Assembly: GCF_900117445.1 (NCBI RefSeq) | Contig: NZ_FPEJ01000001.1 | Location: 672,501 to 736,500, forward strand | Length of the DNA stretch: 64,000 nucleotides | Source of the DNA: Hyphomicrobium sp. NDB2Meth4 | Lineage (GTDB): Bacteria; Pseudomonadota; Alphaproteobacteria; Rhizobiales; Hyphomicrobiaceae | Reading direction: 5' to 3' | Part shown: in pieces, positions 28,054 to 38,941 of the stretch | Numbering within the stretch: position 1 is the first letter of the stretch | Layout of the letters: each line of letters opens with the position of its first letter | Notes under the pieces: generated by a model | Told to the model about the DNA's origin: nothing | What the model saw: only the letters and a program-made list of their open reading frames with translations | The model's database searches: none | Program-made: the position numbers and the translations under genes

Positions 28054-29385
28054 ATGGATCATCGCGCGGGCGGCGGCGCCAAGACAGCGACGCCAGAAAC
28101 GTCGCTCGCCGACACAGCCCGCCGCATCAAGGCGATCTTTGTTGGCTCGGCCGGCAATCTCGTCGAGTGGTTCGACTTCTACGCCTATTCCGCCTTCGCG
28201 CTTTACTTCGCCAAGTCGTTCTTCCCGTCTGAAAGTCCCACGGCGCAGCTTCTCAACGCAGCCGCAATCTTTGCCGTCGGCTTTCTCATGCGTCCCTTCG
28301 GCGGCTGGATGTTTGGCCACATCGCCGACCGCCATGGCCGCCGGCTGTCGCTCACCATCTCGGTGCTGATGATGTGCTTTGGATCACTCATCATTGCCAT
28401 GACGCCGACTTACGCCACCATCGGTCTGGCAGCGCCAGTTGTGCTGCTCTTGGCGCGGCTCATACAAGGCCTCAGCCTCGGCGGCGAGTACGGCACCAGT
28501 GCCACCTATCTGTCCGAAGTTGCGCACCCCGATCATCGCGGTTTCTATTCGAGCTTTCAGTACGTCACGCTGATTGGCGGTCAGCTTCTCGCCATGCTGG
28601 TGCTGCTGTCTTTGCAGCTGTTCCTGCTGACGCCTGAGCAGCTCGACGCGTGGGGCTGGCGCATCCCGTTTTTCATCGGCGCTGGACTGGCAGTCGTCAT
28701 CTATTTCATGCGTCGCGACATGCACGAGAGCGAGGCTTTCGTCGCAGCGCGCGCGGCGGGTGTGCGTGAAAGTCCGTTAAAAGGGCTGCTGCGCCATCCG
28801 CGCGAGGTGGCGATTGTCGTCGGCCTCACGCTCGGCGGCACCGTCGCTTTTTATACGTACACGACCTACATGCAGAAGTTCCTCGTCAACTCTGTCGGAC
28901 TGCCGAAAGAGACATCCACCATCATCGCCGCGGCGACGCTGTTTCTCTATATGTGCCTGCAGCCGCTTGTCGGCGCGCTCTCGGATGTCGTTGGCCGCCG
29001 CCCGGTGCTCCTGTCGTTCGGCGTCCTTGGCGTCCTTCTGACGGTGCCGATCCTCACCGCTCTGCAGAACACCGACAGCGCATGGACGGCGTTCTTCCTC
29101 ATCATGGCGGCCCTCCTCATCGTCTCGGGCTACACCGCCATCAACGCCGTGGTGAAAGCTGAGCTTTTTCCAACCAGCGTGCGCGCCATGGGCGTCGGCT
29201 TCCCCTACGCCGTCACCGTCGCGCTGTTCGGTGGCACCGCGGAATACGTCGCGCTGTACCTGAAAGAGATCGGCTACGAGCACGCCTTCTATTGGTACGT
29301 CACCGGCTGCATCGCCATCTCGCTCGCCGTCTATGCGCTGATGCGCGACACGCGCGACGCGTCCGCCATGGACCGCCACGTCTAG
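28054..29385 (+). CDS. MFS transporter, metabolite:H+ symporter type (KgtP/ProP-like)
   Basis: The 443-residue protein has about twelve membrane spans and the metabolite:H+ symporter subfamily marks: GNLVEWFDFYAYSAFALYFA in helix 1, GWMFGHIADRHGRR between helices 2 and 3, and RLIQGLSLGGEYGTSATYL with the family's conserved GGE. These resemble alpha-ketoglutarate permease and proline/betaine carriers, so an organic acid or compatible solute is the likely cargo. ATG 28054 is chosen because AGGAGG lies 9 nt upstream; an earlier in-frame start overlaps the previous gene. Confidence 0.9.
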   Translation: MDHRAGGGAKTATPETSLADTARRIKAIFVGSAGNLVEWFDFYAYSAFALYFAKSFFPSESPTAQLLNAAAIFAVGFLMRPFGGWMFGHIADRHGRRLSLTISVLMMCFGSLIIAMTPTYATIGLAAPVVLLLARLIQGLSLGGEYGTSATYLSEVAHPDHRGFYSSFQYVTLIGGQLLAMLVLLSLQLFLLTPEQLDAWGWRIPFFIGAGLAVVIYFMRRDMHESEAFVAARAAGVRESPLKGLLRHPREVAIVVGLTLGGTVAFYTYTTYMQKFLVNSVGLPKETSTIIAAATLFLYMCLQPLVGALSDVVGRRPVLLSFGVLGVLLTVPILTALQNTDSAWTAFFLIMAALLIVSGYTAINAVVKAELFPTSVRAMGVGFPYAVTVALFGGTAEYVALYLKEIGYEHAFYWYVTGCIAISLAVYALMRDTRDASAMDRHV

Positions 29386-29449
29386 GGCACGCCCCTCTCT
29401 TCGCCGCAATTCTTGCACATGCGTAGCGCTCCAACTGGGGAGCACGCCG

Positions 29450-30205
29450 ATGACCCGCTCGAAGCTCGATAGAACCCTGCGCCGCACCTACGTCGTGCTC
29501 GTCGTCATCCTTGCGATCTCGGTCGCGGCCAAGCTCGCGCCCCGCATCCCCGGCCTCGAAGGCACCCAGGCGGCGCGCTTTGCCACCGACATCTATGACT
29601 ACCTGAAAGACATGTCCCTGGTGCTGGTCACGGTCGTCGCCGCCTACCTCGCCAACGTCTTCCAGAAGCGCTCCAAGTTCATCGAGCGCCTGGAGGAAGA
29701 GTGGCGCGGCATCGTCCGTACCAAGTCGGCCCTGTTCGCATTCTGCGAGAAGTCAGCTCCCACCCCCGACGATTACCTCGCCGCCTTCTGCCGCATCAGC
29801 GAGACCATCGACAACATGCGCGTCGTCTACGCGAACGTGGGCGAAACCGACGAACTGATCGGCCTTTATCCATACGCCCCGCTGCACGATATGCGGCGCG
29901 CGCTGCAGACCCTCGACCCGGCCAAGGGAGGCGTCTCGCCCGAGGAGCGCAAGCTGATCCGTGACGCGATCCTGCAGGCCTTCTACGCGCTGCGCGAAAG
30001 CTTCCTGGTCGAGCTCGATATCGGAGAACCGGACAATCCGATCATCCCGCACGCGGCCCGTCGCCGGAAGCAGCCAGGGGCAACCCGGCGAGCCGAGCGC
30101 TTGAAAGCGCAGCAAGCCGCTACATATACGTCACACCCAGCGCCCCGCAGGGCGGAAATCGACGAGCTGCTGGGCCAGTTGCGGACCCGCGAAGAGCCTG
30201 CCTAA
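29450..30205 (+). CDS. hypothetical membrane-anchored protein
   Basis: The 251-residue protein has two membrane segments in its first 75 residues (VVLVVILAISVAAKLA and MSLVLVTVVAAYLANVF), then a soluble helical domain (FIERLEEEWRGIVRTKSALF and further) and a basic, Ala/Arg-rich C-terminal tail. I do not recognise the family. The topology suggests a cytoplasmic C-terminal domain held at the inner membrane. A GGGGAGC ribosome site precedes ATG 29450. It sits between the MFS gene and typA with gaps of 64 and 94 nt. Confidence 0.7.
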   Translation: MTRSKLDRTLRRTYVVLVVILAISVAAKLAPRIPGLEGTQAARFATDIYDYLKDMSLVLVTVVAAYLANVFQKRSKFIERLEEEWRGIVRTKSALFAFCEKSAPTPDDYLAAFCRISETIDNMRVVYANVGETDELIGLYPYAPLHDMRRALQTLDPAKGGVSPEERKLIRDAILQAFYALRESFLVELDIGEPDNPIIPHAARRRKQPGATRRAERLKAQQAATYTSHPAPRRAEIDELLGQLRTREEPA

Positions 30206-30299
30206 TGCCTGGTTAAGCGGCATCTGAGGCAGGGCCCCTATCGGAATACACGCCGATATGCTAGGTCCGCGCATCTTTTGCAGCGCACAAAGTCCCCGG

Positions 30300-32126
<1,827 letters not shown>

Positions 32127-32202
32127 GTTTCAAATTCGCGGTGTGCCCCGCAAAATACGCGTGTTATAGCGAGTCGTGGCACTCAACGAAGGAGGAACTT
32201 CC

Positions 32203-32460
32203 ATGAAGAACTTCGCAATTGCGGCAATCGCGTTGGCGTTCTGCAGTGCTCCGGCATTCGCCGACTCGAAGCCGGCCGAGGATGAAGCCGGCAAGATCAA
32301 GCAGACGCTGTCCGATTGGGGCTGCGAAGGCGGCACGTTTGAAAAAGAGACCGAGGCTTCCAGTCTCTTCGAAGCTGACGACGTCAAGTGCAAGGACGGC
32401 AACCAGTACGACGTGAAGCTCGACGGCAGCTTCAAGGTGATCTCGATCACGCGCGATTGA
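32203..32460 (+). CDS. small secreted PepSY-like protein
   Basis: The 85-residue product from ATG 32203 has a signal peptide (MKNFAIAAIALAFCSAPAFA) and a mature domain of about 65 residues whose pattern (KIKQTLSDWGCEGGTFEKET, then QYDVKLDGSFKVISITRD) resembles a single PepSY domain. It contains two cysteines. A strong AAGGAGGAA ribosome site lies just upstream, which favours this start over one nine codons earlier. A 13-bp terminator follows the stop, so this is probably a short independent transcript. The role is unknown; PepSY domains are often linked to protease inhibition or metal handling. Confidence 0.8.
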   Translation: MKNFAIAAIALAFCSAPAFADSKPAEDEAGKIKQTLSDWGCEGGTFEKETEASSLFEADDVKCKDGNQYDVKLDGSFKVISITRD

Positions 32461-32486
32461 AAGCCAGTCGGCAACTGATTTACATG

Positions 32487-32517
32487 CGCGCCGGCCGATG
32501 CACGATCGGCCGGCGCG
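32487..32517 (+). terminator. strong intrinsic terminator
   Basis: CGCGCCGGCCGAT-gcacg-ATCGGCCGGCGCG is a perfect 13-bp stem followed by ATTGTTTTCT. It ends the PepSY-like gene transcript. Confidence 0.93.
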
Positions 32518-32599
32518 ATTGTTTTCTGGCGCCGCGGGGACTACTTGGAGCTATCGGCCAAGCGAGCGTGACGGGGGCAGGTTGTCGAACGCAAAGGAC

Positions 32600-33916
32600 A
32601 TGATCAGCGGAACGCCGATTGCCTGGCCCGCTGGCGTGACACCGCCGCCGGAGTTCGAGCGCGCCATAGATTTCGCGCGTTACGATCAAGGGCATCTCTT
32701 CGTCACCGGCCGCGCCGGCACCGGCAAATCGACGCTGCTGCGTGTGCTCCGCGACCACATCACCGAAGAGACGGTCGTGCTCGCGCCCACCGGACTAGCC
32801 GCGGTCAACGTCGGCGGCCAGACAATCCATTCGTTCTTCGGGTTTCCTCCTCGGCTGATCCGTCCCGACGATATCAAGCGCAGCCGCAATGGCCGCGTCA
32901 TGCGCAAACTCAAGGTCATCATTATCGACGAGGTGTCGATGGTGCGCTCGGACCTGATGTGGGCCATCGACCAATCGCTTCGCGTCAATCGCGGACGCCC
33001 GCGCGAAGCGTTCGGCGGCGTGCGGCTGATGCTGTTCGGCGATTTGCATCAGCTCCCACCGGTCATCCAGGGCGATGTTGCCCAGCACCTGGAGAGCGAG
33101 TTCGGCGGACCCTTCTTCTTTCAGGTATCGGCCCTCAACGAGGGCGTCGGCGTTTCGCTGCTGGAGCTGGATCAGGTCTTCCGCCAGAGCGATGAGACAT
33201 TCCTCACCGTGCTCAATCGCATCCGCGACGGCGACGCGACCGAAGAGGACCTCGAAGCGCTGAACGAGCGCACGCATCCGATCCGAACGCTCGGCGAAGG
33301 CGACCCCTACGTCATCCTGACGCCGACCAATGCCGCCGCCCAGCGCATCAACATGGCCTACCTCGATGCACTCCCGAGCCCGGCCCGCAATTATGAAGCC
33401 GGTATCACGGGCGAATATTCCGATGGTGCCCACCCCACCGATGCCAGCCTCATTTTGAAGGAAGGCGCCAAGGTCATCCTTTTGCGCAACGATCCCGACA
33501 GGCGCTGGGTCAATGGCTCCATCGCTCGCGTCGCCCGCCTCGAGGACAAGCGCGTCTGGATCGAGCTCGACGGCAAGACTCATGAGATCGAGCAGGCTTC
33601 TTGGGAATCCCGGCGCTATGCCTTCGACCAAAGCGCCGAAAAGGTCGTCGAGAACGTTACTGGCACATTCCGCCAGTTCCCTCTGCGCCTCGCCTGGGCT
33701 CTTACAATCCACAAATCCCAGGGGCTGACCCTGGATAAGGTCTATATCGACCTTGGTCGGGGTACCTTCGCGCACGGCCAGGCGTATGTAGCGCTTTCCC
33801 GGTGCCGTACCCTCGAAGGTCTGGCGCTGGCTCGCCCGCTTCGTCCGTCGGACATCATGTTCGACCCATCGGCCATGGGCTACCGCGACCGATTTTCTCC
33901 ACTCGGCTTGCGCTAG
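32600..33916 (+). CDS. PIF1/RecD-type superfamily 1 DNA helicase
   Basis: The 438-residue protein is an SF1B-type helicase. Motifs in order are Walker A GRAGTGKST, motif Ia APTGLAAVNVGG, the TIHSFFG block typical of PIF1/RecD2, Walker B IIIDEVSMVRSDLM, motif III FGDLHQLPPV, and motifs V-VI WALTIHKSQGLTLDKV and YVALSRCRTLEGL. It is shorter than RecD2 and lacks obvious extra domains. ATG 32600 is preferred because a further-upstream start would lie inside the terminator at 32487-32517. TTG 32583 is another option. A role in DNA repair or replication-fork processing is inferred. Confidence 0.88.
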   Translation: MISGTPIAWPAGVTPPPEFERAIDFARYDQGHLFVTGRAGTGKSTLLRVLRDHITEETVVLAPTGLAAVNVGGQTIHSFFGFPPRLIRPDDIKRSRNGRVMRKLKVIIIDEVSMVRSDLMWAIDQSLRVNRGRPREAFGGVRLMLFGDLHQLPPVIQGDVAQHLESEFGGPFFFQVSALNEGVGVSLLELDQVFRQSDETFLTVLNRIRDGDATEEDLEALNERTHPIRTLGEGDPYVILTPTNAAAQRINMAYLDALPSPARNYEAGITGEYSDGAHPTDASLILKEGAKVILLRNDPDRRWVNGSIARVARLEDKRVWIELDGKTHEIEQASWESRRYAFDQSAEKVVENVTGTFRQFPLRLAWALTIHKSQGLTLDKVYIDLGRGTFAHGQAYVALSRCRTLEGLALARPLRPSDIMFDPSAMGYRDRFSPLGLR

Positions 33917-33987
33917 ATCAAGACGGTCCCCCGCGCCGGGCGTAATCCTCCGCCAACTGCCTTTGACGCAGCGCACAAACATTTATG

Positions 33988-34017
33988 TTGCACTGCACAA
34001 AAAACCGTGTAGAGTAT
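33988..34017 (+). promoter_or_regulatory. candidate promoter of the phasin gene
   Basis: TTGCAC (33988-33993) is followed 18 nt later by GAGTAT, giving a rough sigma-70 layout. The overlapping TTGCACTGCAC sequence is a plausible PhaR-type repressor site. Both calls rest on eye inspection only. Confidence 0.35.
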
Positions 34018-34113
34018 CATTCGCCAGACGTACACAGGTGCTAATAGCAGCCTGTGCCCGACTTCATAAGCCGCTCGCCCGCGGCCGCAAATATTAGTGG
34101 AATGGAGAGAAGA

Positions 34114-34566
34114 ATGAACGATTTCACCCGCCAGGCCCAGGACATGTTCGCCGCCGCCAAGGAAGCGCGCATCCCCGAGAACGTACAGGCCTTCGCTGAG
34201 GAGAGCGTTGCCAAGACCCGCGACGCCTACACCAAGATGAACGCCGCGACGCAGGACAGCGTGAAGGCCGTCGAGGAGATCGTCCTCGCCGCCCAGGCTG
34301 GCGCCAAGTCGTTCAGCGAGAAGTTCCTGCACACCGCGACCGTCAACGCCGAAGCTGCCTTCGAGGCCGCCGAAGCCATGGCAAAAGCCAAGACGCTTCC
34401 CGAGGTTGCTCGTCTCCAGGCTGACTTCTTCAAGCAGCAGCTTGCCGCTGCCAGCGCGCAGACGAAGGAATTCTTCGAGCTGTCCAGCAAGATCAGCCGC
34501 CAGACGCTCGAGAGCCTCAACTCGGCTGCCACCAAGACCTTCGACCAGATGAAGAAGGTCGGCTAA
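34114..34566 (+). CDS. phasin family protein
   Basis: Phasins coat polyhydroxyalkanoate granules and control their number and size. The 150-residue protein is almost entirely amphipathic helix, with the phasin-2 pattern of alternating Ala, Glu and Lys blocks: FTRQAQDMFAAAKEARIPEN, VQAFAEESVAKTRDAYTKM, and FKQQLAAASAQTKEFFELSS near the C-terminus. ATG 34114 is chosen because GGAGAGAAG lies directly upstream. It is monocistronic, with a 197-nt upstream gap and a strong terminator behind it, as expected for a highly expressed granule protein. Confidence 0.88.
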   Translation: MNDFTRQAQDMFAAAKEARIPENVQAFAEESVAKTRDAYTKMNAATQDSVKAVEEIVLAAQAGAKSFSEKFLHTATVNAEAAFEAAEAMAKAKTLPEVARLQADFFKQQLAAASAQTKEFFELSSKISRQTLESLNSAATKTFDQMKKVG

Positions 34567-34600
34567 TCGCTTCGCCGAACGGCGCGACGATCGAGTTTTG

Positions 34601-34630
34601 AAGGCCGCGGCATGTCCGCGGCCTTTGTCG
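34601..34630 (+). terminator. intrinsic terminator of the phasin gene
   Basis: AAGGCCGCGG-catgt-CCGCGGCCTT is a perfect 10-bp stem at 34601-34625, followed by TTGTCGTTT. Confidence 0.9.
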
Positions 34631-34711
34631 TTTCAAGTGCGCCCAACTTTCAGCAAACTGCTGCGGGAGCCTCGCATAGTCTGATTTACGGTTGTGGCGT
34701 AGTGTATCCAG

Positions 34712-35221
34712 ATGCTGAGCGAACGATCCCATTGCGACATCCGACCCGGCCAGCCGGCCGACGCCGCAGCTGTGAGCGAGGTGTTCCGCACGAGTTGGCA
34801 CAACGCCTATCAGGGCATCATTCCTCACCTTCAGCTCGACAGCATGATACGTCGCCGCACCTCCGACTGGTGGGCGAAGACGTTGCGGTCTGATGGCGAC
34901 AACCTCGTCCTCGAAGTATCGGGTGATGTCGTTGGATATGCCACATTGGGTCCCTCGCGCACCCGAGGCCGTTTTGAAGGCGAGATCTATGAGCTCTACA
35001 TGGCCCCACCGCACCAGGGGCTCGGCTTTGGCGAGTGCCTGTTCGAAGCCTGCCGCTACCGCCTCGACGAACGCAGATTGAGCGGTCTGCTCGTCTGGGC
35101 CCTGGCCGACAATGCATCCGCGTCGGACTTCTACTGGGGTCGGGGCGGCAGACCTGTCGCCACGGCCTACGAGCGATTCGGCACTGCGCGCCTCCAGAAG
35201 GTCGCCTTCGGCTGGGATTGA
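34712..35221 (+). CDS. GNAT-family N-acetyltransferase
   Basis: The 169-residue protein has a GNAT fold: an N-terminal DIRPGQPADAAAVSEVF strand-helix, the middle strands with IYELYMAP, and the acetyl-CoA pyrophosphate loop in motif A as QGLGFGECLFEA (pattern Q/R-x-x-G-x-G/A). The WALADNASASDFYWGRGGR segment is typical of the C-terminal half. The acetylated substrate cannot be told from sequence. It lies between the phasin terminator and dapB, with a gap of about 200 nt before dapB in which I see nothing of note. Confidence 0.88.
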   Translation: MLSERSHCDIRPGQPADAAAVSEVFRTSWHNAYQGIIPHLQLDSMIRRRTSDWWAKTLRSDGDNLVLEVSGDVVGYATLGPSRTRGRFEGEIYELYMAPPHQGLGFGECLFEACRYRLDERRLSGLLVWALADNASASDFYWGRGGRPVATAYERFGTARLQKVAFGWD

Positions 35222-35422
35222 GATCGGCATGGCCAAGCCCGGTCTTGGGGCCATTTGGGCCAACTCCCTGGGCAACGCTGCAGGCACCAGATTGGTTCAT
35301 TAAGTCGCGCCGGCAGCGACGTTTCACCGTCCAACCAAAGTTTTGATGCCGCTCAACTTCCCTCACAGGCGCTTGTGCTGCTATATCGCGGCGCATCCTT
35401 CGATCGACACCGAGGTTTCCGG

Positions 35423-36217
35423 ATGAAAGTCGCCGTGATGGGCGTTGCTGGGCGCATGGGTCAGGAGCTCTTGCGCGCGGCGCATGCTGCCGGCTGCACC
35501 ATCGTAGGGGCCGTTGAGCGTCATGGCTCGCCGCTGATTGGCGCCGACGCGGGCGAAGTCGCCGGCCTGAAGGCGCTGGGGGTGCCGGTCACCGCCGATG
35601 CCCTCGAGGCCATCTCCCGCTGCGATGGCATCCTGGATTTCACGTCGCCCAAGGCCACGGTGGAGTTTGCCGGCCTCGCCGCTAATGCGCGCGCCGTTCA
35701 CGTCATCGGCACCACCGGCCTCAGTACCGAGGACGAGGCGCACATCGCTGCCGCCGCCCGTCACGCCCCTATCATCAAGGCCGGCAACATGAGCCTTGGT
35801 GTGAACCTGCTCGTCGCTCTGACGCGACGCGTGGCCGAAGCCCTCGATGAGGATTTCGACATCGAGATCGTCGAGATGCATCACCGCGATAAAGTGGATG
35901 CCCCTTCCGGTACCGCCCTCATGCTCGGTGCTGCCGCAGCGGAGGGCCGCAATATCGACCTTGGCCAGCATGCCGTGCGCGCCCGTGACGGTCACACCGG
36001 ACCGCGTCAGCGCGGCGACATCGGCTTCGCCACCCTGCGCGGTGGCAGTGTGGTTGGCGAGCACAGCGTTATCTTCGCTGGCGCCGGGGAACGCATTGAG
36101 TTGTCTCACATCGCCGGTGATCGCTCGATCTTTGCACGCGGTGCCGTGAAGGCGCTGCAATGGGGCCAAGGCAAAGCTCCCGGCCTTTACGCCATGTCTG
36201 ACGTGCTGGGGTTGTGA
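35423..36217 (+). CDS. dapB: 4-hydroxy-tetrahydrodipicolinate reductase DapB
   Basis: DapB makes tetrahydrodipicolinate in the lysine/diaminopimelate pathway using NAD(P)H. The 264-residue protein starts [14 protein letters not shown], with the GxxGxxG nucleotide-binding loop (about residues 7-12), and contains VIGTTGLS, the catalytic [16 protein letters not shown] block, and [20 protein letters not shown] 35423 fits this start; a longer frame upstream is not part of the gene. Its stop overlaps the gpmA GTG start by four bases. Confidence 0.96.
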   Translation: MKVAVMGVAGRMGQELLRAAHAAGCTIVGAVERHGSPLIGADAGEVAGLKALGVPVTADALEAISRCDGILDFTSPKATVEFAGLAANARAVHVIGTTGLSTEDEAHIAAAARHAPIIKAGNMSLGVNLLVALTRRVAEALDEDFDIEIVEMHHRDKVDAPSGTALMLGAAAAEGRNIDLGQHAVRARDGHTGPRQRGDIGFATLRGGSVVGEHSVIFAGAGERIELSHIAGDRSIFARGAVKALQWGQGKAPGLYAMSDVLGL

Positions 36218-36927
36218 TCGTGGAAGGTCGTCCAATCGAAGCTACAGACCCTAAGGCGCCATTGGAGCCGGCCGACCGCCAGCTCGTGCTCGTTCGCCAT
36301 GGCGAAAGCGAATGGAACCGCCGTAACCTTTTCACCGGATGGTGCAATCCCGACCTCACCGAAAAGGGTCTGATCGAAGCCCTGGTGGCAGCGCGTATGC
36401 TGCGCGCCAAGGGCATCAAGTTCGACGTCGCGTACACCAGCAAATTGAAGCGTGCGCAGCGCACCCTCGACATCATCCTGTCCGAGCTCGGCCAGGAGAA
36501 GATCCCGATCGTCTTCGAAGAAGCGCTCAACGAGCGCCATTACGGCGACCTCTGCGGCCTCAACAAGGATGAAGCCAAGCAGCGCTGGGGCGAGGAGCAG
36601 GTGCGCATCTGGCGGCGCAGCTACGACATCCCCCCGCCCGGCGGTGAAAGCCTGAAGGACACCGAGGACCGGGTGATGCCCTACTACAATTCGCGCATTT
36701 GGCCCGATCTCGCTGCGGGCAAGAAGGTGCTCGTCGTCGCGCACGGCAACTCGTTGCGCGCCCTGATCATGAATCTCGAGAATCTGACCGGCGAAGAGAT
36801 TCTCAGCCGCGAATTGGCGACCGGCGCGCCCATCCTCTATAATCTCGGCGCCGATGGCGTGCCTGTTGACCGTAACGATCTGCTGCCATCGCGCAGCATT
36901 GATGCCCCGCCGGAAGACATGGTCTGA
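36214..36927 (+). CDS. gpmA: 2,3-bisphosphoglycerate-dependent phosphoglycerate mutase GpmA
   Basis: GpmA interconverts 3- and 2-phosphoglycerate in glycolysis and gluconeogenesis. The 237-residue protein contains the phosphohistidine motif [10 protein letters not shown] (catalytic His in RHG at about residue 29), [13 protein letters not shown], the [12 protein letters not shown] block and the second histidine in [11 protein letters not shown]. It begins with GTG 36214, which overlaps the dapB stop (GTGA), so the first about 20 residues form an N-terminal extension before the usual start. The dapB-gpmA pairing is common in Hyphomicrobiales. Confidence 0.94.
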   Translation: MIVEGRPIEATDPKAPLEPADRQLVLVRHGESEWNRRNLFTGWCNPDLTEKGLIEALVAARMLRAKGIKFDVAYTSKLKRAQRTLDIILSELGQEKIPIVFEEALNERHYGDLCGLNKDEAKQRWGEEQVRIWRRSYDIPPPGGESLKDTEDRVMPYYNSRIWPDLAAGKKVLVVAHGNSLRALIMNLENLTGEEILSRELATGAPILYNLGADGVPVDRNDLLPSRSIDAPPEDMV

Positions 36928-36951
36928 CGCCGGCTTGCATTAGGGGGGCAC

Positions 36952-37545
36952 ATGGCATTCCAGGATTTGGCCGACGCCGTCGACGCCGGAAAGAGGCAGC
37001 GCGATAGACTGATTGCCGTCTACATCGGCATCCTCGCAGTCATCCTCGCCGTTGCAGGGGTCGGCGGTGGAAACGCCACAAAGGACGCCACCGCACGCAA
37101 TATCGAAGCAGCCAACACCTGGGCCTTTTTCCAGGCCAAGAACATCCGTCGGCACGAAATTCGCCTGATGATCTCCGAATTCGAGGTCCTGCTCGCGACG
37201 CAGCCAGGCATGCCCGAGGCCGCGCGCGCCATGATCGACGAGCGCATGAACAAGTTGCGCGCTGACGAAGCCCGCTATACGTCCGAGCCCGACACCGGCG
37301 AAGGCACCAAGGAGCTGTCTGCGCGGGCGAAGGAGCTCGAAAAGCAACGCGACCTGGCGATGTCCAAGGATCCGTATTTCGACTACGGACAGGCCATGCT
37401 GCAGATCGCCATCGTCCTGGCGTCCGTGGCCATCATCACGGGAGGAAGCGCTCTACTGGTCCTCAGCGGCCTTCTGAGCGCGCTCGGCACGGTCCTCACC
37501 CTAAACGGCTTCCTGCTCTTCTATCACATCCCCTACATCGGCTGA
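36952..37545 (+). CDS. DUF4337 membrane protein
   Basis: The 197-residue protein has one membrane span near the N-terminus (DRLIAVYIGILAVILAVAG) and two at the C-terminus (MLQIAIVLASVAIITGGSAL and LLSALGTVLTLNGFLLFYHI). A charged helical loop of about 90 residues between them contains ARNIEAANTWAFFQAKNIR, the DUF4337 hallmark. Function of the family is unknown. It starts 24 nt after gpmA, preceded by GGGGGG, and may share its transcript. leuB follows after about 95 nt. Confidence 0.85.
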   Translation: MAFQDLADAVDAGKRQRDRLIAVYIGILAVILAVAGVGGGNATKDATARNIEAANTWAFFQAKNIRRHEIRLMISEFEVLLATQPGMPEAARAMIDERMNKLRADEARYTSEPDTGEGTKELSARAKELEKQRDLAMSKDPYFDYGQAMLQIAIVLASVAIITGGSALLVLSGLLSALGTVLTLNGFLLFYHIPYIG

Positions 37546-37641
37546 GCGCCCTAGCCCGGCACCCCGGCCCCCCTTGCCGCGATGGGGCCGAGGCGATAGC
37601 ACTACCGCGCTTTTTCAAATCTCCAGTCAGGCACCGAGCGA

Positions 37642-38754
37642 ATGACCACGTACAATCTGCTTCTGCTTCCCGGTGACGGCATCGGCGTCGAGACCATCGC
37701 CGAGGTCGAGCGCATCATCGACTTCCTCAACAAAGCAGGGCGGGTCAAATTCGCCACCGACACCGGCCTGGTGGGTGGCGCAGCCTACGACGTACACGGT
37801 GTCGCCATTTCCGACGCCGACATGGACAAGGCCCAGAAAGCGGATGCCGTGATCTTCGGCGCCGTCGGCGGCCCCAAGTGGGATGGCGTCCCTTATGCGG
37901 TGCGCCCCGAGGCCGGTCTCCTGCGCTTGCGCAAGGACCTCGGCCTGTTTGCCAACCTCCGCCCTGCCATCTGCTATCCGGCGCTCGCCGATGCCTCCTC
38001 GCTCAAGCGCGAGCTGGTCGAAGGCCTCGACATCATGATCGTGCGCGAGCTGACAGGCGGCGTTTACTTCGGCGAGCCGAAGGAAATCGTCACCCTGGAG
38101 AACGGCGAGAAGCGCGCTGTCGACACCCAGATCTACACGACGAGCGAGATCGAGCGCATCGCCAAGGTCGCCTTCGACCTCGCCCGCAAACGCGGCAACA
38201 AGGTGCACTCGGCCGAGAAGCGCAACGTCATGCGCACCGGCGTCCTGTGGAACGAGGTCGTGACCGCGGTTCACAAGTCCTACGCGCCCGACGTGCAGCT
38301 CGAGCACATCCTCGCCGACAACTGCGCCATGCAGCTCGTGCGCAACCCCAAGCAGTTCGACGTCATCGTCACCGATAACCTCTTCGGCGACGTGTTGTCG
38401 GATGAGGCCGCGATGGCCACCGGCTCGCTCGGCATGCTGCCGTCGGCCTCGCTCGGCGCCGCTGACCCCAAGACCGGAAAGCGCAAGGCGCTGTACGAGC
38501 CCGTGCATGGTTCGGCGCCCGACATCGCCGGCAAGGGCCTCGCCAACCCCATCGCCACCATTGCTTCCTTCGGCATGGCGCTGCGCTACTCCTTCGACAT
38601 GGGCGCCGAGGCCGATCTGCTCGACAAGGCTATCGCCGGCGTCCTCGCCCAGGGCCTGCGCACTGGCGACATCATGCAGCCGGGCATGACCAAGGTCGGC
38701 ACCGCCGAGATGGGCAGCGCCATTCTCGCCGAGCTGCAAAAGCTCGCCGCCTGA
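37642..38754 (+). CDS. leuB: 3-isopropylmalate dehydrogenase LeuB
   Basis: LeuB oxidises 3-isopropylmalate to 2-isopropyl-3-oxosuccinate, the NAD-dependent third step of leucine synthesis. The 370-residue protein shows [15 protein letters not shown] near the N-terminus, [32 protein letters not shown], the metal-binding [20 protein letters not shown] and [20 protein letters not shown]. Length and motifs are standard. It lies just upstream of asd, a common arrangement, but leuC and leuD are each more than 14 kb away. Confidence 0.97.
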   Translation: MTTYNLLLLPGDGIGVETIAEVERIIDFLNKAGRVKFATDTGLVGGAAYDVHGVAISDADMDKAQKADAVIFGAVGGPKWDGVPYAVRPEAGLLRLRKDLGLFANLRPAICYPALADASSLKRELVEGLDIMIVRELTGGVYFGEPKEIVTLENGEKRAVDTQIYTTSEIERIAKVAFDLARKRGNKVHSAEKRNVMRTGVLWNEVVTAVHKSYAPDVQLEHILADNCAMQLVRNPKQFDVIVTDNLFGDVLSDEAAMATGSLGMLPSASLGAADPKTGKRKALYEPVHGSAPDIAGKGLANPIATIASFGMALRYSFDMGAEADLLDKAIAGVLAQGLRTGDIMQPGMTKVGTAEMGSAILAELQKLAA

Positions 38755-38941
38755 AATCGCGGCCAGCTCTGCGCGGCCGGCGGGTGGAAGCGCCCCGCTG
38801 GCGCTGCCGGGTGCGGGCCCATAGACTAGGTGCGGGCAGGCCAGGACCTGCCCCGCCACCCCTTGCGCCAGCAGGCAACCGCGCGTAAGTGAGCCCGACG
38901 AATGCAGCATGTCGCTGCATCGAAGAAAATCGGGTTCTCCC